From assembly GCF_001638985.1 (NCBI RefSeq), contig NW_017265189.1, positions 310,001-374,000 on the forward strand: DNA of 64,000 nt, given 5' to 3'. Source of the DNA: Phycomyces blakesleeanus NRRL 1555(-) (taxonomy: Eukaryota; Mucoromycota; Mucoromycetes; Mucorales; Phycomycetaceae). Within the stretch, counting starts at the first letter, position 1; each line of letters begins with the position of its first letter. The notes beneath the pieces were generated by a model that did no database searches, was not told the DNA's origin, and saw nothing but the letters and a program-made list of their open reading frames with translations. A program made the position numbers and the translations under genes. Shown here in pieces: positions 49,901 to 64,000 of the stretch.

Positions 49901-49983
49901 GTAGAAGATCTAGTGGATACAGAGCTTGTTGGCTTTGTTTCCTTTGATTTCGGCGCGTTCTTAGTGGGTGTACGTTTGGGCAT
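46942..49983 (-). CDS. ERB1: Ribosome biogenesis protein Erb1/BOP1
   Basis: Nucleolar scaffold of the PeBoW (Nop7-Erb1-Ytm1) complex for 60S subunit maturation. Exon 1 (from 49983) is an acidic N-terminus: [20 protein letters not shown], then long Glu/Asp runs. The BOP1NT domain follows: [40 protein letters not shown] and [20 protein letters not shown]. Then come [20 protein letters not shown] and a C-terminal WD40 propeller ([51 protein letters not shown] at the end). Several introns of 60-150 bp. The 3' end converges on MIM1 with about 295 bp between stops. Looks complete. Confidence 0.95.
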
Positions 49984-50508
49984 GACTGTGGAAATATGTA
50001 GTCAAAGAGAACAAGTCTATCGACCAGGAAAAAATCGAAAAGGCACAAAGAAGGAAAAACGAGAAGCGTGGCTTTGCGGACCCACCAAAGCTGCTTTACA
50101 GTCACATTATTTCCTGCTTACTTTTCTTTTTTGAGTGCCCGATCCATTAGTTAAAGAGGGAGAAAAAGAAAAAAGAAAAAAGGAAAGGGCATGAAAGTAT
50201 AAGGCTAAGAATTAATAAAGGACAAGAGAGGAATATAATGAAGAGTAGAAATTATATCACAATTTTTGTAGCCTAAATTTCTATTAGTAGCTTTATATGT
50301 ATATGTGTATACGTACGTATGTATGTTTGTTTGTTTGTAAACAGAAGAAGAAAACATTTCTTACAAGTAATAAAATAAAATAAAAATAAAAATAAAAATA
50401 AAATCAAGATATCAGGAAACAGGAGGAGGATTATTCTTTGTCAAGTCACACCAAAGAGAATTGAACAAGGAAATAAAAGTGTTACTCATCTCTTTCCCAA
50501 TCCACAAT
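49984..50508. promoter_or_regulatory. Divergent promoter region ERB1 / GW mini-protein
   Basis: 525 bp between divergent genes. Contains A-rich tracts, a GTATGTATGTTTGTTTGTTT run near 50318-50338, and an (AAATA)n pentamer tract near 50370-50402. Confidence 0.5.
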
Positions 50509-50736
50509 ATGAAACCACCAATCCATCCCGGAAATCCTGTGTGGAAAACTCGTTCAGAATGGCTCAAGATGAAGGAATCCACTGCTGTCGATATCATTAT
50601 TACGAAAGAACAATCACGAGATGACCTGTTAAAGAAGTTTAGACTCAAAGACGAAATCACAAACCAGGGGTGGGGCGATGAACCCGTCGAAGCAGAAAGT
50701 GGTTGGGGAGAACCAAAAGCAAGCAGTGGATGGTGA
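50509..50736 (+). CDS. 75-aa protein with GW-repeat C-terminus
   Basis: Short intronless ORF starting MKPPIHPGNPVWKTRSEWLK at 50509. The middle is charged and helical (EQSRDDLLKKFRLKDEI). The last 25 residues hold three Gly-Trp sites in acidic/small-residue context: NQGWGDEP, ESGWGEP, SSGW-end. Such spaced GW motifs occur in Argonaute-hook peptides of RNA-silencing proteins, so AGO binding is possible, but this is inference from motif pattern alone. No signal peptide. A start further upstream is blocked by stops. The ordered composition and the position right after a promoter-length spacer argue for a real gene. Confidence 0.6.
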   Translation: MKPPIHPGNPVWKTRSEWLKMKESTAVDIIITKEQSRDDLLKKFRLKDEITNQGWGDEPVEAESGWGEPKASSGW

Positions 50737-50953
50737 AAAAAAAAACGAGCTTTTGTGGGGGTGTTTTTATTTTATTTTTATTGAATAAAAGGAAAGAGAC
50801 GTGGGAGTATGCGCTTGTGTATGTGTGTATGAAGAGATAAAAGAGATAAAAAAATAAAGAAAAAGAGAGATAAAGAGGGATTGATAGAGACAGATAGAGA
50901 CAGAGAGAAGAAGGGAATTTATATACACGAGGAAAGAAAAAGGGAGACTGGCA

Positions 50954-51272
50954 TTAGACATGGTCTTTACCATGATCAAGTCGTCTTCGCTTGGTATTTG
51001 GGTCGGTGTCATAGATAGGTAATGCAGTTGGAGGAGGAGGAGCAGCCCATCTGAGCTTACCGTCGGCTGAAGTTATGATGGTAGGCCCGTCGTTGGAAGG
51101 AGGAAGCACTTCTGGTTGATCCTGAGAGATCCAAAAGGTAGTGGGTGATCCTGCAGGGGCACTGTAGGGTGAATGGCTAAACCCAACCATCGTTGTTGGA
51201 TAGGGGTACACAAACGAGGACGATGATGAAGACGATGATGAAGCGACAGATGTTTCACTGTATTGTCCATTG

Positions 51273-51313
<41 letters not shown>

Positions 51314-53498
51314 TGAAGTTGTGGATGTAGTGTTATTTGCGGGTTCTAGTTGCATTGCATTAGGGGTAAGGCATTGGAGAGGAAGGCCGAGGTTACCCAG
51401 TCCGCGCTGGACAGCTGATATTTGGTCTGCACTGCCCTGACCACGTTGAATAGCTCTCAAATGAGCGCAATACTTCTCAAGCATGTTGTAAAGTGTTCGT
51501 TTCGAAAATGGTTTGGGCAATATATCTGTCATTCCACTGCCAATATATTGCATAATATCATTATCTGTAAAATTGGATGTCATTGAGATAATTGGCGTCA
51601 AGGCGTCGTATTGGCGAATATTGCGAGTGGCCGAGATACCATCGAGATTAGGCATCATAATATCCTAAAAACGTACATATATATAATTGTATAATAAGAA
51701 TTCTGTAGGATTCAAATCCACTGCATAATATTACCATAAGAATAAGGTCATATTTCTCTGCTCCCATCTTTCCGATAGCCTCTACGCCATCTTTAGCAAG
51801 GTCTATAGTGCATCCAATTACTTGCAATAATTTTCCACTGAGGTCACGATAGACAGAGTCATCGTCGACTAAAAGTACACGCGGTGGAACAGTCCAGCTA
51901 AATGTTGCTTTTTTAGTATTGTCAATGGTTGGCATAGTGAGTTCAATGCCAGGTTTGTTGTCACGAATGGCAACATGGGGTGACACTCTTCCCAAGGTAA
52001 CAAAGGCCACTCCTTCGGCTGTTTTGAGTGGCGATCCGACCAAACTCCCTGCATTCATTGAAACCGCTGCCGTGGCTGAGCATATGGGAGGTGGACTGGT
52101 GCTAGTACTTGAAGGGGCGTTTGTAGAAGTGGTCATATCTGGTTGGGTGGTATTGTTAAGTGATTGTGGGGTGTCGTCCGGGTAACATTCGCGTTTAACT
52201 GGTTTTTTATCGGGTTCATCTATCCACGTATAGTGTTGTGAAGCCTGCAATTGTTGAGTAATACGTTGCATTTGTTCTGCGTTTACTCGTGCAGCCTCCG
52301 AATAGCAAGTTAACAAAGAATGTGTACTGTCCCTCGAATTTACACGCAAAGGATTTGTCTCTATTTAGATATATAAACACAGAAAAAAAACTGGTCAGTG
52401 CTTGTGTGTCATAGATAAGGCGTACAAAACTTTACCTTTTTCTCGTTGGGCCGATTGTTGGAGGAAGTCTTTTATGAGGTTATCTTTGGCTACCATGTTT
52501 TTGTTAAACATCAATAGTTCATTTAAAACTGTTCCGTCAAGTCGAATTCGTTTCTCAAACGTCTTTTCCAATTCAGCGCGTGATTGCTGCAACTGTTCGA
52601 TTTGCGACTGTAGTCCTGCAACAATGTGTCGGACGTCTTTGATAGAGTCTGCTACAGCAGAGTTGGGTGATTGTTGCTGGGGCTGAGTTTGCTGTTGAGA
52701 CTGAGACTGTTGTTGGGTTTGCGTTTGATTTTGTTGATGTGGTTGCTGCTGTTGTTGGTTTTTTGTTTGATGCGGTTGCTGCTGTTGCTGCTGCTGCTGT
52801 TGCTGCTGTTGCTGCTGCTGTTGCTGTTGCTGTTGTTGCTGCTGTTGTATTTGTTGTTGCTGTATTTGTTGTTGTTCAGGTACCAAAGTACGAGTAGAGT
52901 TGGTGTCTGACTCGTTGTTAGTTTCGTCCTTCTTCTGCTTTCCAGGTGTCTTTCGTCGAATTTCCTCCAATAGATCTTTACGGTCTCTAATGAACTTTGG
53001 GTGGACAAACTCCCACGCCTTTTAGGGTAACTTTTTTTTGTTAAAATAAGGTCCAGTAAAATAGCAGTACTTTACTTGCCTGGTCTCCATAGGATTTTGG
53101 GGCATCCTCGGCATTACGGACCTTGTGAAAGTCGTATTTATTTAGTTGACGAACAAAACTAGCGAAATTACAATGCTTAAAATGTTTTGGGAGAATTGTC
53201 TTTGAGAATTCGTTTGTATCCTTGACAATAAATGTCTTGCCGTTGGGACCCCAACAAAAGGTGTTTCGGAAAGCTTTATTTTCTAGCATTCTAATAAATG
53301 TTTACATGAGATGGGATAAAGAAGACTACGAATGTATTACCGAAACAGTTTCTGGATGAACTCAGGCACAGAGCCTGCGCCATCGGCTGTTTTCCCAGTA
53401 GGTTTCACTGGTGTTTTTCGGGGTGTGGGATTCATAATGTCTTTTCGGGTGATTGTCGATGGTGGTGAGGGGTATCCCTTGATGGTGGGTCGTTCCAT
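50954..53498 (-). CDS. SKN7: SKN7-type transcription factor (HSF DNA-binding domain plus response regulator receiver)
   Basis: Nuclear stress-response regulator that links phosphorelay signalling to transcription. It starts MERPTIKGYPSPPSTITRKD at 53498. The HSF-type winged helix is FIQKLFRMLENKAFRNTFCW, then NFASFVRQLNKYDFHKV and AWEFVHPKFIRDRKDLLEEI. Next come a long polyglutamine stretch and a coiled coil (QSQIEQLQQSRAELEKTFEK). The C-terminal receiver has RVLLVDDDSVYRDLSGKLLQ, the phospho-acceptor Asp in LILM-DIMMPNLDG, IISMTSNF and the lysine of DILPKPFSKRTLYNML. An intron sits directly before the phospho-Asp codon. The tail holds poly-Ser/Asn and ends RRRLDHGKDHV. Confidence 0.93.
51278..51312. 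repeat. (GCT)n trinucleotide repeat in SKN7
   Basis: About ten GCT units, read as serine codons on the minus strand in the SKN7 C-terminal tail. Confidence 0.85.
52735..52878. repeat. CAG/CAA polyglutamine tract in SKN7
   Basis: Interrupted (TGC/TGT)n on the plus strand, giving more than 40 glutamines on the minus strand, with a few Ile, His, Pro, Thr and Lys interruptions, between the HSF domain and the coiled coil. Confidence 0.9.
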
Positions 53499-53793
53499 GA
53501 AGGGGAGAGGTTTTTTGTTTTTTTTTTGTTTTTTGTTTTTTTTTTGTTGAGTTGAATTGTAAGCAGAATAACACAGGCACAGGCACAGGCACACACACAC
53601 AAAACAGAAAGAAAAATAAAAGAAGAAGAAGAAAAATAAAAATAAAAATAAAAATAAAAATAAAAAATAAAGTGTGGGTGATTAGGGGGATGAAGTTGGA
53701 AAAGAGAAAGACGGTATTTTTTTGGGCAGAGTTAGCTTTTTATAAATGCACCAGTCACACGTCTCGCCCAACTAACAACCGAAACTAACTAAG
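53499..53793. promoter_or_regulatory. SKN7 promoter and SF3B4 3' flank
   Basis: Holds T/G homopolymer-rich sequence, CA repeats near 53572-53600 and an (AAAAAT)n run near 53632-53670. No gene seen. Confidence 0.45.
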
Positions 53794-55002
53794 CTACCAG
53801 CCAAACTGCGGCTGCCCGGGATAGCCCATTGCCGGTGGTCGTCCATAGGCTGGCATGGGAGGGGGTGGAGGGGGCCTAAAACCAGGTGTTTGTGGATAGG
53901 CCATCATTGGTTGGCCTGGTGCAAACCCTGGTTGCTGCTGCATTTGTTGCATCGGCTGCATTTGTTGGTGTTGGTGTTGGTGTTGGTGTTGGAGCTGGTG
54001 CTGGAGCTGGTGCTGGTGTTGTTGTTGGTGTTGTTGCTGGTGTTGTTGCTGAAGAAGTTGTGGTGGTGCACCAGGAACACCAGCCGTTCCGTTGGCAAAT
54101 AATCGGTTTGGAAGCTGAACATTCTTGCGACCCTCGGCTGCTAAAAGACGTTCGGCTGCTGATCCATGACGTTCTCCGCGACCATCCTTCTTGAATGCAT
54201 ATGAAACAGAAACCTGCTTGTTCATCAAATATTGGTTGTCCATCGCATCGATTGCCGCATCGGCAGACTCGAAGTTGTCGAAACTGACAAAACCAAACCC
54301 CTTGAAATTTCCGGTCTCTGGGTCGCGCGCAATTTTGGGTGTTTGTACAATTATACCAAATGCACTAAATGTGTCATAAAGAAGCTTCTCATCAATATCC
54401 GGATCCAGGTTACCAATGAATAGAGTTGCGCCAACATCCAGATTCTTCTTGTCTGAGGTTGCCTATATTATTGTTGTTGTTATAATCATTATTAATAATA
54501 ATAATAATATTTTTATCATTGTTGTTTTGTTGTTATCAATATTATGATTATGGTTGTGTTATAAGGATATTAGAGTTATCGTTTTATGTTTTTTTTGTTT
54601 CATTTTGTTTGTACTCTACGATTCTTTGTTACTTTACCTTGTTAACGCGAATAGGTTTGCCGTAAAGTCTGATCTGATTCATAATCTTAATTGCATAGTC
54701 GGCATCCTCTTCTGTAAGAAACTCGCAAAAACCATAGCCCTGATGCGATTGTGTTACTCGGTCCTTTGGTAAATGGACATTCACTGCATGATTTTAGTAC
54801 AATTATGCTTTATCGAGTCCTTTGTGGTCTATTTATCTACAATATGTAAAAAGAGAACGAGAAAGAAAAAAAGAAATGGAGTCTTACCAACAGGTCCTGC
54901 CTGGAGCATCAATTCCCACACAAGGGAATCGCTGCATCGTTCATCGAGATTTCCTACGTATACCGTAGCTTCCTGGTTACGTTCGATCTGCTGGTGTGCC
55001 AT
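53794..55002 (-). CDS. HSH49: Splicing factor 3B subunit 4 (SF3B4/Hsh49), two RRMs
   Basis: U2 snRNP SF3b subunit that contacts pre-mRNA upstream of the branch point. Three exons, starting at 55002. It begins [20 protein letters not shown] (RNP2 VYVGNL), [20 protein letters not shown], then QGYGFCEF (RNP1). RRM2 has [20 protein letters not shown] and [20 protein letters not shown], followed by [20 protein letters not shown] and ERLLA as in the family. The C-terminal tail is Gln/His-rich (about 53940-54055), then Pro/Gly-rich, ending [10 protein letters not shown]. Introns lie after residue 38 (GTAAGA) and at about residue 85. Complete. Confidence 0.95.
53935..54056. repeat. CAN-type coding repeat (Gln/His) in SF3B4
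   Basis: TTGGTG/TTGTTG-type hexamer and trimer repeats that encode alternating Gln and His on the minus strand. Confidence 0.8.
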
Positions 55003-55422
55003 CGTGATGAAACTGAGATCGCTTTTTCGTTTTGGGCACAGAAGTGTGCTCTTCTACAAGACAACGTCACTTGTGACTTGTTTGAAGATGAAGTTCACTT
55101 TCAACCATTTCTGACAGCTACCATTAAGAGTCTTACTCAGTCTTAGTTTTTATTGATTCATTTATATATATTTATATATTGATAAAATACTGGGTATTTA
55201 TTGTTCATTCATATGTCAAAATATAAGCCTTTATTTTATTTTATTTATTTTTTGGTTGGTCTGTTTAGGCAATAAAGGGAAAGATACTAATAGAGCCGCA
55301 AGGAACAATAAAATAAAATAAGGGGATCGATACAACTAGTATTTTAGCAAATGAATAAACGAATAAGCGAGTGAAAGCTTCCAAGTATACTAGGCGTGAG
55401 CTGTTACTGAGCCGCTTTAAGC
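55003..55422. other. SF3B4 promoter and 3' flank of the small secreted gene
   Basis: AT-rich, with TTTATTTTATTTTATTTA-type runs near 55230-55250. No gene seen. Confidence 0.4.
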
Positions 55423-55626
55423 TTAGTTGTGAACAATCTTGCCGTTGTTATTGAGAATACCCTCCTTTAAGATACCACCCTTGAGGAGGTTGTTAAGGAC
55501 GCCGTTATCATTTTTCTGCTCGGTATTTTGCTTGACTTCAATGTTCTGGTTGTTTCCATAGGTAGGAACAGCCGAAGAAACCATGGCAACGGCAGCAAAG
55601 ATGGCGATGAAAAGAGTAGACTTCAT
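55423..55626 (-). CDS. Small secreted peptide, 67 aa
   Basis: Single short ORF starting MKSTLFIAIFAAVAMVSSAV at 55626, a clear signal peptide with likely cleavage after SSA. The mature part of about 48 aa is hydrophilic and Asn/Lys-rich with no cysteines: QNIEVKQNTEQKNDNG, then GVLNNLLKGGILKEGILNNN. The second half has an internal near-repeat (GGILKEGILNN). A small secreted protein of unknown role; an effector, signalling or surface function cannot be told apart. The longer upstream reading is out of keeping with a signal peptide and was not used. Confidence 0.65.
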   Translation of the reverse strand: MKSTLFIAIFAAVAMVSSAVPTYGNNQNIEVKQNTEQKNDNGVLNNLLKGGILKEGILNNNGKIVHN

Positions 55627-56379
55627 GATGATTAGAAAAAGGCTGGTTGGTTGGTTTATAAGTATGTAAGATGAGGATGATGTTGTTTTTTGATATCGAA
55701 ACAAACGGTGTTGTTGACGTTCCTTTTTATATGGAATAAGATGCAAGAAAATGAATTGATTGTCTATATTGCTTTTTTTGCAAAGATGCTTCAATTTCTC
55801 TATTGATTATTCGTGAATATGATCTTCTATCCAATCTTTTGGCTGTTCACACATTTAATGGCACATCTTTATTTATTCCTTCTTATTTCATCCCTTTGAT
55901 AAATAATATAGCAGACCTCCTTGAATGAAAGTAAAAATACGACTTTAAATTATTGGCTGGAAGCTCCTCTTTTTTATTTTATTTTTTAATAATAATATTA
56001 CTTATGTATTTTATGCATTTTATGCATTTGATTGTTGCCTAGATACACAGCAGTAAAAGACGTTCCGATTGCTTAACGATACCAATAAGCATAAAATGTA
56101 TATATGTACTGGTTACGCGGATAGGACGTATTTACATAATTATAAACACTTTACTGAACACAAAACTAAGCAGTTCTTATGTCTTGAATACTTATAATCG
56201 ATGTAGTAAATGTAATCAAAGACTATTAAATACAATACAATGGTGATACGGTATAGATACTTTCTGCAAAGAACCAAATAAGAAATAAGGGGAGGAAAGT
56301 AGGAGGGGGGTTTACAATACAATACATATCTATCTATTTTTATATATTGAAGAGTTGATCTCACTTGTCTTAATAAGAC

Positions 56380-56418
<39 letters not shown>
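56380..56418. repeat. (AAT)13 microsatellite
   Basis: Uninterrupted AAT run of about 39 bp in the intergenic region. Confidence 0.95.
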
Positions 56419-56422
<4 letters not shown>

Positions 56423-56962
56423 AATTAATGATTTCTACTGACTATACACCACAGGAAAATGTAGCTATTAGCTAATTATTGATAGGTCTGTTGTTTATGT
56501 TAGACTGAATACTAAAATAATAATAACTTTGGATCCAACTGAAACCAAAGATTTGCATGGATTTTTTTTAAATAATAAAAAACACACCCACACCCACACC
56601 CACATTCATATATGTATCAAACTTTTACAAAAGATGTATCTCATTAATTAGCTAATTTATCCCGGGCCGAAATGCAATTGAAACTTTTTGTCTTCATTAT
56701 CCTCTTCTTCACCTGATATCACGTCAATATATAAATAAAAAAAAATAGTAAGTAAAATATAGAGAGAAACTGTTTCTAGGAATCGACAAAAAATCTGCAC
56801 ATGGTAAATCCAGTTTTTTTTGGGTTTTTTTTTGAGATTCAATACAGATAAGCTCAAGGCCAATACAATTAACGGATCTTAACTCGATAATACAACTACA
56901 CTATTGGTGGGCTGAACTCTAATGTAATTACAGAATCCCCTATACGTGACGCCTTTTCTTTT

Positions 56963-56969
56963 TGACTCA
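56963..56969. promoter_or_regulatory. Gcn4/CpcA-type site TGACTCA upstream of AROM
   Basis: A perfect palindromic TGACTCA 85 bp before the AROM start codon. This is the consensus of the Gcn4/Cpc1 bZIP regulator of amino-acid biosynthesis, and its position in a promoter of an aromatic amino-acid gene fits cross-pathway control. Occurrence by chance in AT-rich DNA is not excluded. Confidence 0.55.
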
Positions 56970-57053
56970 CTCTGAATCCACTTTTGCTATTATCAAAAGC
57001 CGGGCTTTGATTTATTTTCCTATCCACTTCTTTATACACAAATTCCACAAAAT

Positions 57054-62122
<5,069 letters not shown>

Positions 62123-63576
62123 AGAAGTACACATGTATATATATATATATATATATGGCTTATCATTTAGAATTCCCCGTCTATCTATATTTATCTCCCT
62201 ATGTGTGTATTCACATCAACAACAAAAGCATATATAAATAAATAAATAAACACAATCTTGATATACATCATTACTTGTAAAAGTAAACTATTTACTGATT
62301 ATCCTTTGAAATTAATTGCAATCAAATATACGATATTAGCGATTTTATAAGCAAAAATATCGTTTTTCGTGTAATTAAATGAATATAAAGTATGGAATAT
62401 ATATATACTTGTGCCGTACGTGTTTGATTATTTATTTCTTTACTCTTGGATAATATGATAGCCATTAGAGGGTTACATGTACAATGAATTAACAAATAGG
62501 CAAAACAAAGACAATCTTTTCTTATGCTGTAACAATATTAAGATATATATTTATTTCGTAAAGTTAATAATAATGATAGTGATGATGATAGCCTTTCAGC
62601 ACAACACCGTGTTCTGGCTGTGAGGGAGGTGGCAAGAATGATGGTAGCGTCAAACGTACGCGTACAGAAACTTGGTACCTCCCCGCGTAAGGGTGGGAAT
62701 TAGAATTATATAACCAAGATATAAAACAAAACTACCACATTCGAATTGTGATACCTTTTGTCTACATGGCAGACTTTTTTTTTTGGTTTTAATCTCTTGG
62801 TGACATGACTGATTGAGTTGTAAGAAAAGGCTATGAAAAAGGAAAGCAAATGAGGTATGGTCAAAAGAAGGTTATAATTCTGGTGAATTGGCTGTGTTTT
62901 ATTATGTGAAAGTCTATATTTTTTGTAGTTTATTGAAAGCTTTGTAATATTGGAGCAAAAGGGTAGTATTAAGAGTTTTAAGAACGATGCATATGTAGTT
63001 GACCAGCTAAATTAGAAAATTAAAGAAAACGTAATTTTTTTTTGTAAATTTGATAGAGTGGGAAGTAGTAGAGAGTTTCTTGTGGGTTTTTCAAAGTTGA
63101 TTAAGATTGTTGGTTACCTTTGTTCTTATCCTACGGACAGGCTGCTCAGGTCCGAGCCGAAAAATAATATTGAAATAGATAGATATATATATAAAAGTGT
63201 GGGGGAAACCTTATTGATTTGGTACACAACTCTTGTTGTTGTTGCTGTCATTTATGGCCGCAAAGGTACAAAAACAACAAAAGACGGCTTTTTGTTTTTG
63301 TTTTTGTTTTTGTTTTTGTTTTTTTTTTGTAATTTGGCTTCTGGATAGCACAACCCGTCAGCGTTTATTATCATTATCTTTATTGTTATCAAAAATGTGT
63401 GGGGTTTAGCTCTGTATTTCAAAGTCTTTCAAGTAGAAGAAATTAACATATTGAATATTAATAAATTACAATTAAGTTTATTAAAATATTATTATTAAGA
63501 TTTATTAGGCCCTCTTCAAACGATAACTGTTCACCTTCTTGCTTTTCGCAGTACTCTCTTATACGAGTTAAAGTTT
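62123..63576. other. 1.45-kb region 3' of AROM
   Basis: Begins with an (AT) run (62132-62155), then AT-rich sequence. A locally less AT-rich stretch at 62600-62700 includes the near-palindrome AACGTACGCGTAC. A (GTTTTT)n run lies at 63293-63325. No gene recognised. Confidence 0.45.
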
Positions 63577-63740
63577 TTAAATGGAAAGGGGCGGCTTCCT
63601 CAAACTAGTGCATGGCATATTTCCTTGCTCATCAATCATTCTACCTTGACCATCTTCATAATAAAAACGAATAGTCATCTTATTTCCTATAAAAAACCGA
63701 CTTTTGAGAAAATGAAAATAGCCCTTTGGCATTGGAACGA
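63577..63740 (-). CDS. Last exon of an unrecognised gene (partial)
   Basis: A probable 164-nt terminal exon with a CAG acceptor at 63741-63743 and a stop at 63577. It encodes VPMPKGYFHFLKSRFFIGNK, then MTIRFYYEDGQGRMIDEQGN and ends CTSLRKPPLSI. The composition is convincingly protein-like in this AT-rich flank. Upstream exons would lie right of 63740 and may leave the window; I could not join one. No family recognised. It could be a functional gene or a fragment. Confidence 0.4.
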
Positions 63741-64000
63741 CTGTATATATATCTTTGTATACTTTTAAAGATCAAAGTTAAATATATTGCTAAAAAAGCT
63801 GCTTTAAATAACCCCAAAAAAAAAACTTTGATTAGATGTGTGGAAGCCAGAAAAAATAAAGGTGCGCTTGTAAATAAGTATGTGGTTGTTGCCATGGTTT
63901 CTGCCGATCTATCTTTATTCTAAATTTATTTATATGTCTGTACATGCATATACTGGGCTTCAATTAATAGATCTATACAATTATGGGTGCAATAAATCAA

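Larger units (their letters stand above)
55627..57053. other. 1.4-kb spacer between divergent genes
   Basis: Holds the promoter of the secreted peptide (left) and of AROM (right). An (AAT)13 run is listed separately, and CACACCCACACCCACACCCA lies near 56583-56602. An ORF at 56657-56863 on the minus strand is unsupported. Confidence 0.5.

Noticed and set aside
51705..51725. GGATTCAAATCC resembling a tRNA T-arm
   Set aside because: Lies in an SKN7 intron and no cloverleaf (acceptor, D or anticodon arm) surrounds it.
52671..52910. Leu- and Ala/Val-rich plus-strand ORFs
   Set aside because: Shadows of the SKN7 polyglutamine tract.
63058..63348. 96-codon plus-strand ORF downstream of AROM
   Set aside because: Low-complexity end (FLFLFLF from a GTTTTT repeat), no recognisable domain and no ATG start at the given position.

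Overview
The window looks like nuclear chromosomal DNA of an early-diverging fungus, most likely a Mucoromycota (Mucorales-type) species. The reasons are: AT-rich intergenic DNA, many short GT-AG introns, compact eukaryotic genes, a fused pentafunctional AROM gene, an SKN7-type HSF/response-regulator hybrid, a class III chitinase, polyglutamine and acidic repeat proteins, and relics of Fanzor (eukaryotic TnpB-like) nucleases. The species assignment is inference. I found no bacterial operons, CRISPR arrays, rRNA or convincing tRNA genes.

Layout. 0-3 kb: 5' part of CTR9 (Paf1 complex, minus). 3.5-4.3 kb: decayed Fanzor gene A. 4.9-6.7 kb: YJU2 splicing factor and an unknown 162-aa protein. 7.23-7.36 kb: a 136-bp TA-flanked terminal-inverted-repeat element (MITE). 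9-10.7 kb: UFD1. 12.2-16.1 kb: a 1241-aa protein with expanded acidic repeats and a basic tail. 16.5-18.2 kb: secreted GH18 chitinase. 21.5-23.6 kb: cytochrome P450. 24.6-27.2 kb: MPS1/TTK checkpoint kinase. 29.8-32.0 kb: CLASP-like protein. 32-37.2 kb: AT-rich, gene-poor stretch with a GC-shifted ORF fragment and Fanzor relic B. 37.3-44.3 kb: two tandem ELL-like elongation-factor genes. 45.7-46.6 kb: tiny OST5 gene divergent from MIM1. 46.9-50.0 kb: ERB1. 50.5 kb: a 75-aa protein with a GW-repeat tail. 51-53.5 kb: SKN7. 53.8-55.0 kb: SF3B4/HSH49. 55.5 kb: small secreted peptide. 57.1-62.1 kb: AROM (ARO1), with a Gcn4-type TGACTCA site 85 bp upstream of the ATG. 63.6 kb: last exon of an unrecognised gene.

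The genes are mostly independent housekeeping units. Loose themes are transcription elongation (CTR9, two ELL-like genes), pre-mRNA splicing (YJU2, SF3B4) and spindle/microtubule functions (MPS1, CLASP-like, possibly the acidic repeat protein). Nothing indicates a gene cluster for a joint pathway.

Most interesting for follow-up: two unrelated Fanzor relics in one 64-kb window, each with recognisable RuvC/zinc-ribbon signatures but several stop codons; the GW-tailed mini-protein (possible Argonaute hook); the tandem ELL-like pair; the MITE; and the acidic-repeat protein with an SxIP-like motif. I saw no intact new defence or mobile system. The Fanzor traces are the nearest thing, and the family itself is already known.
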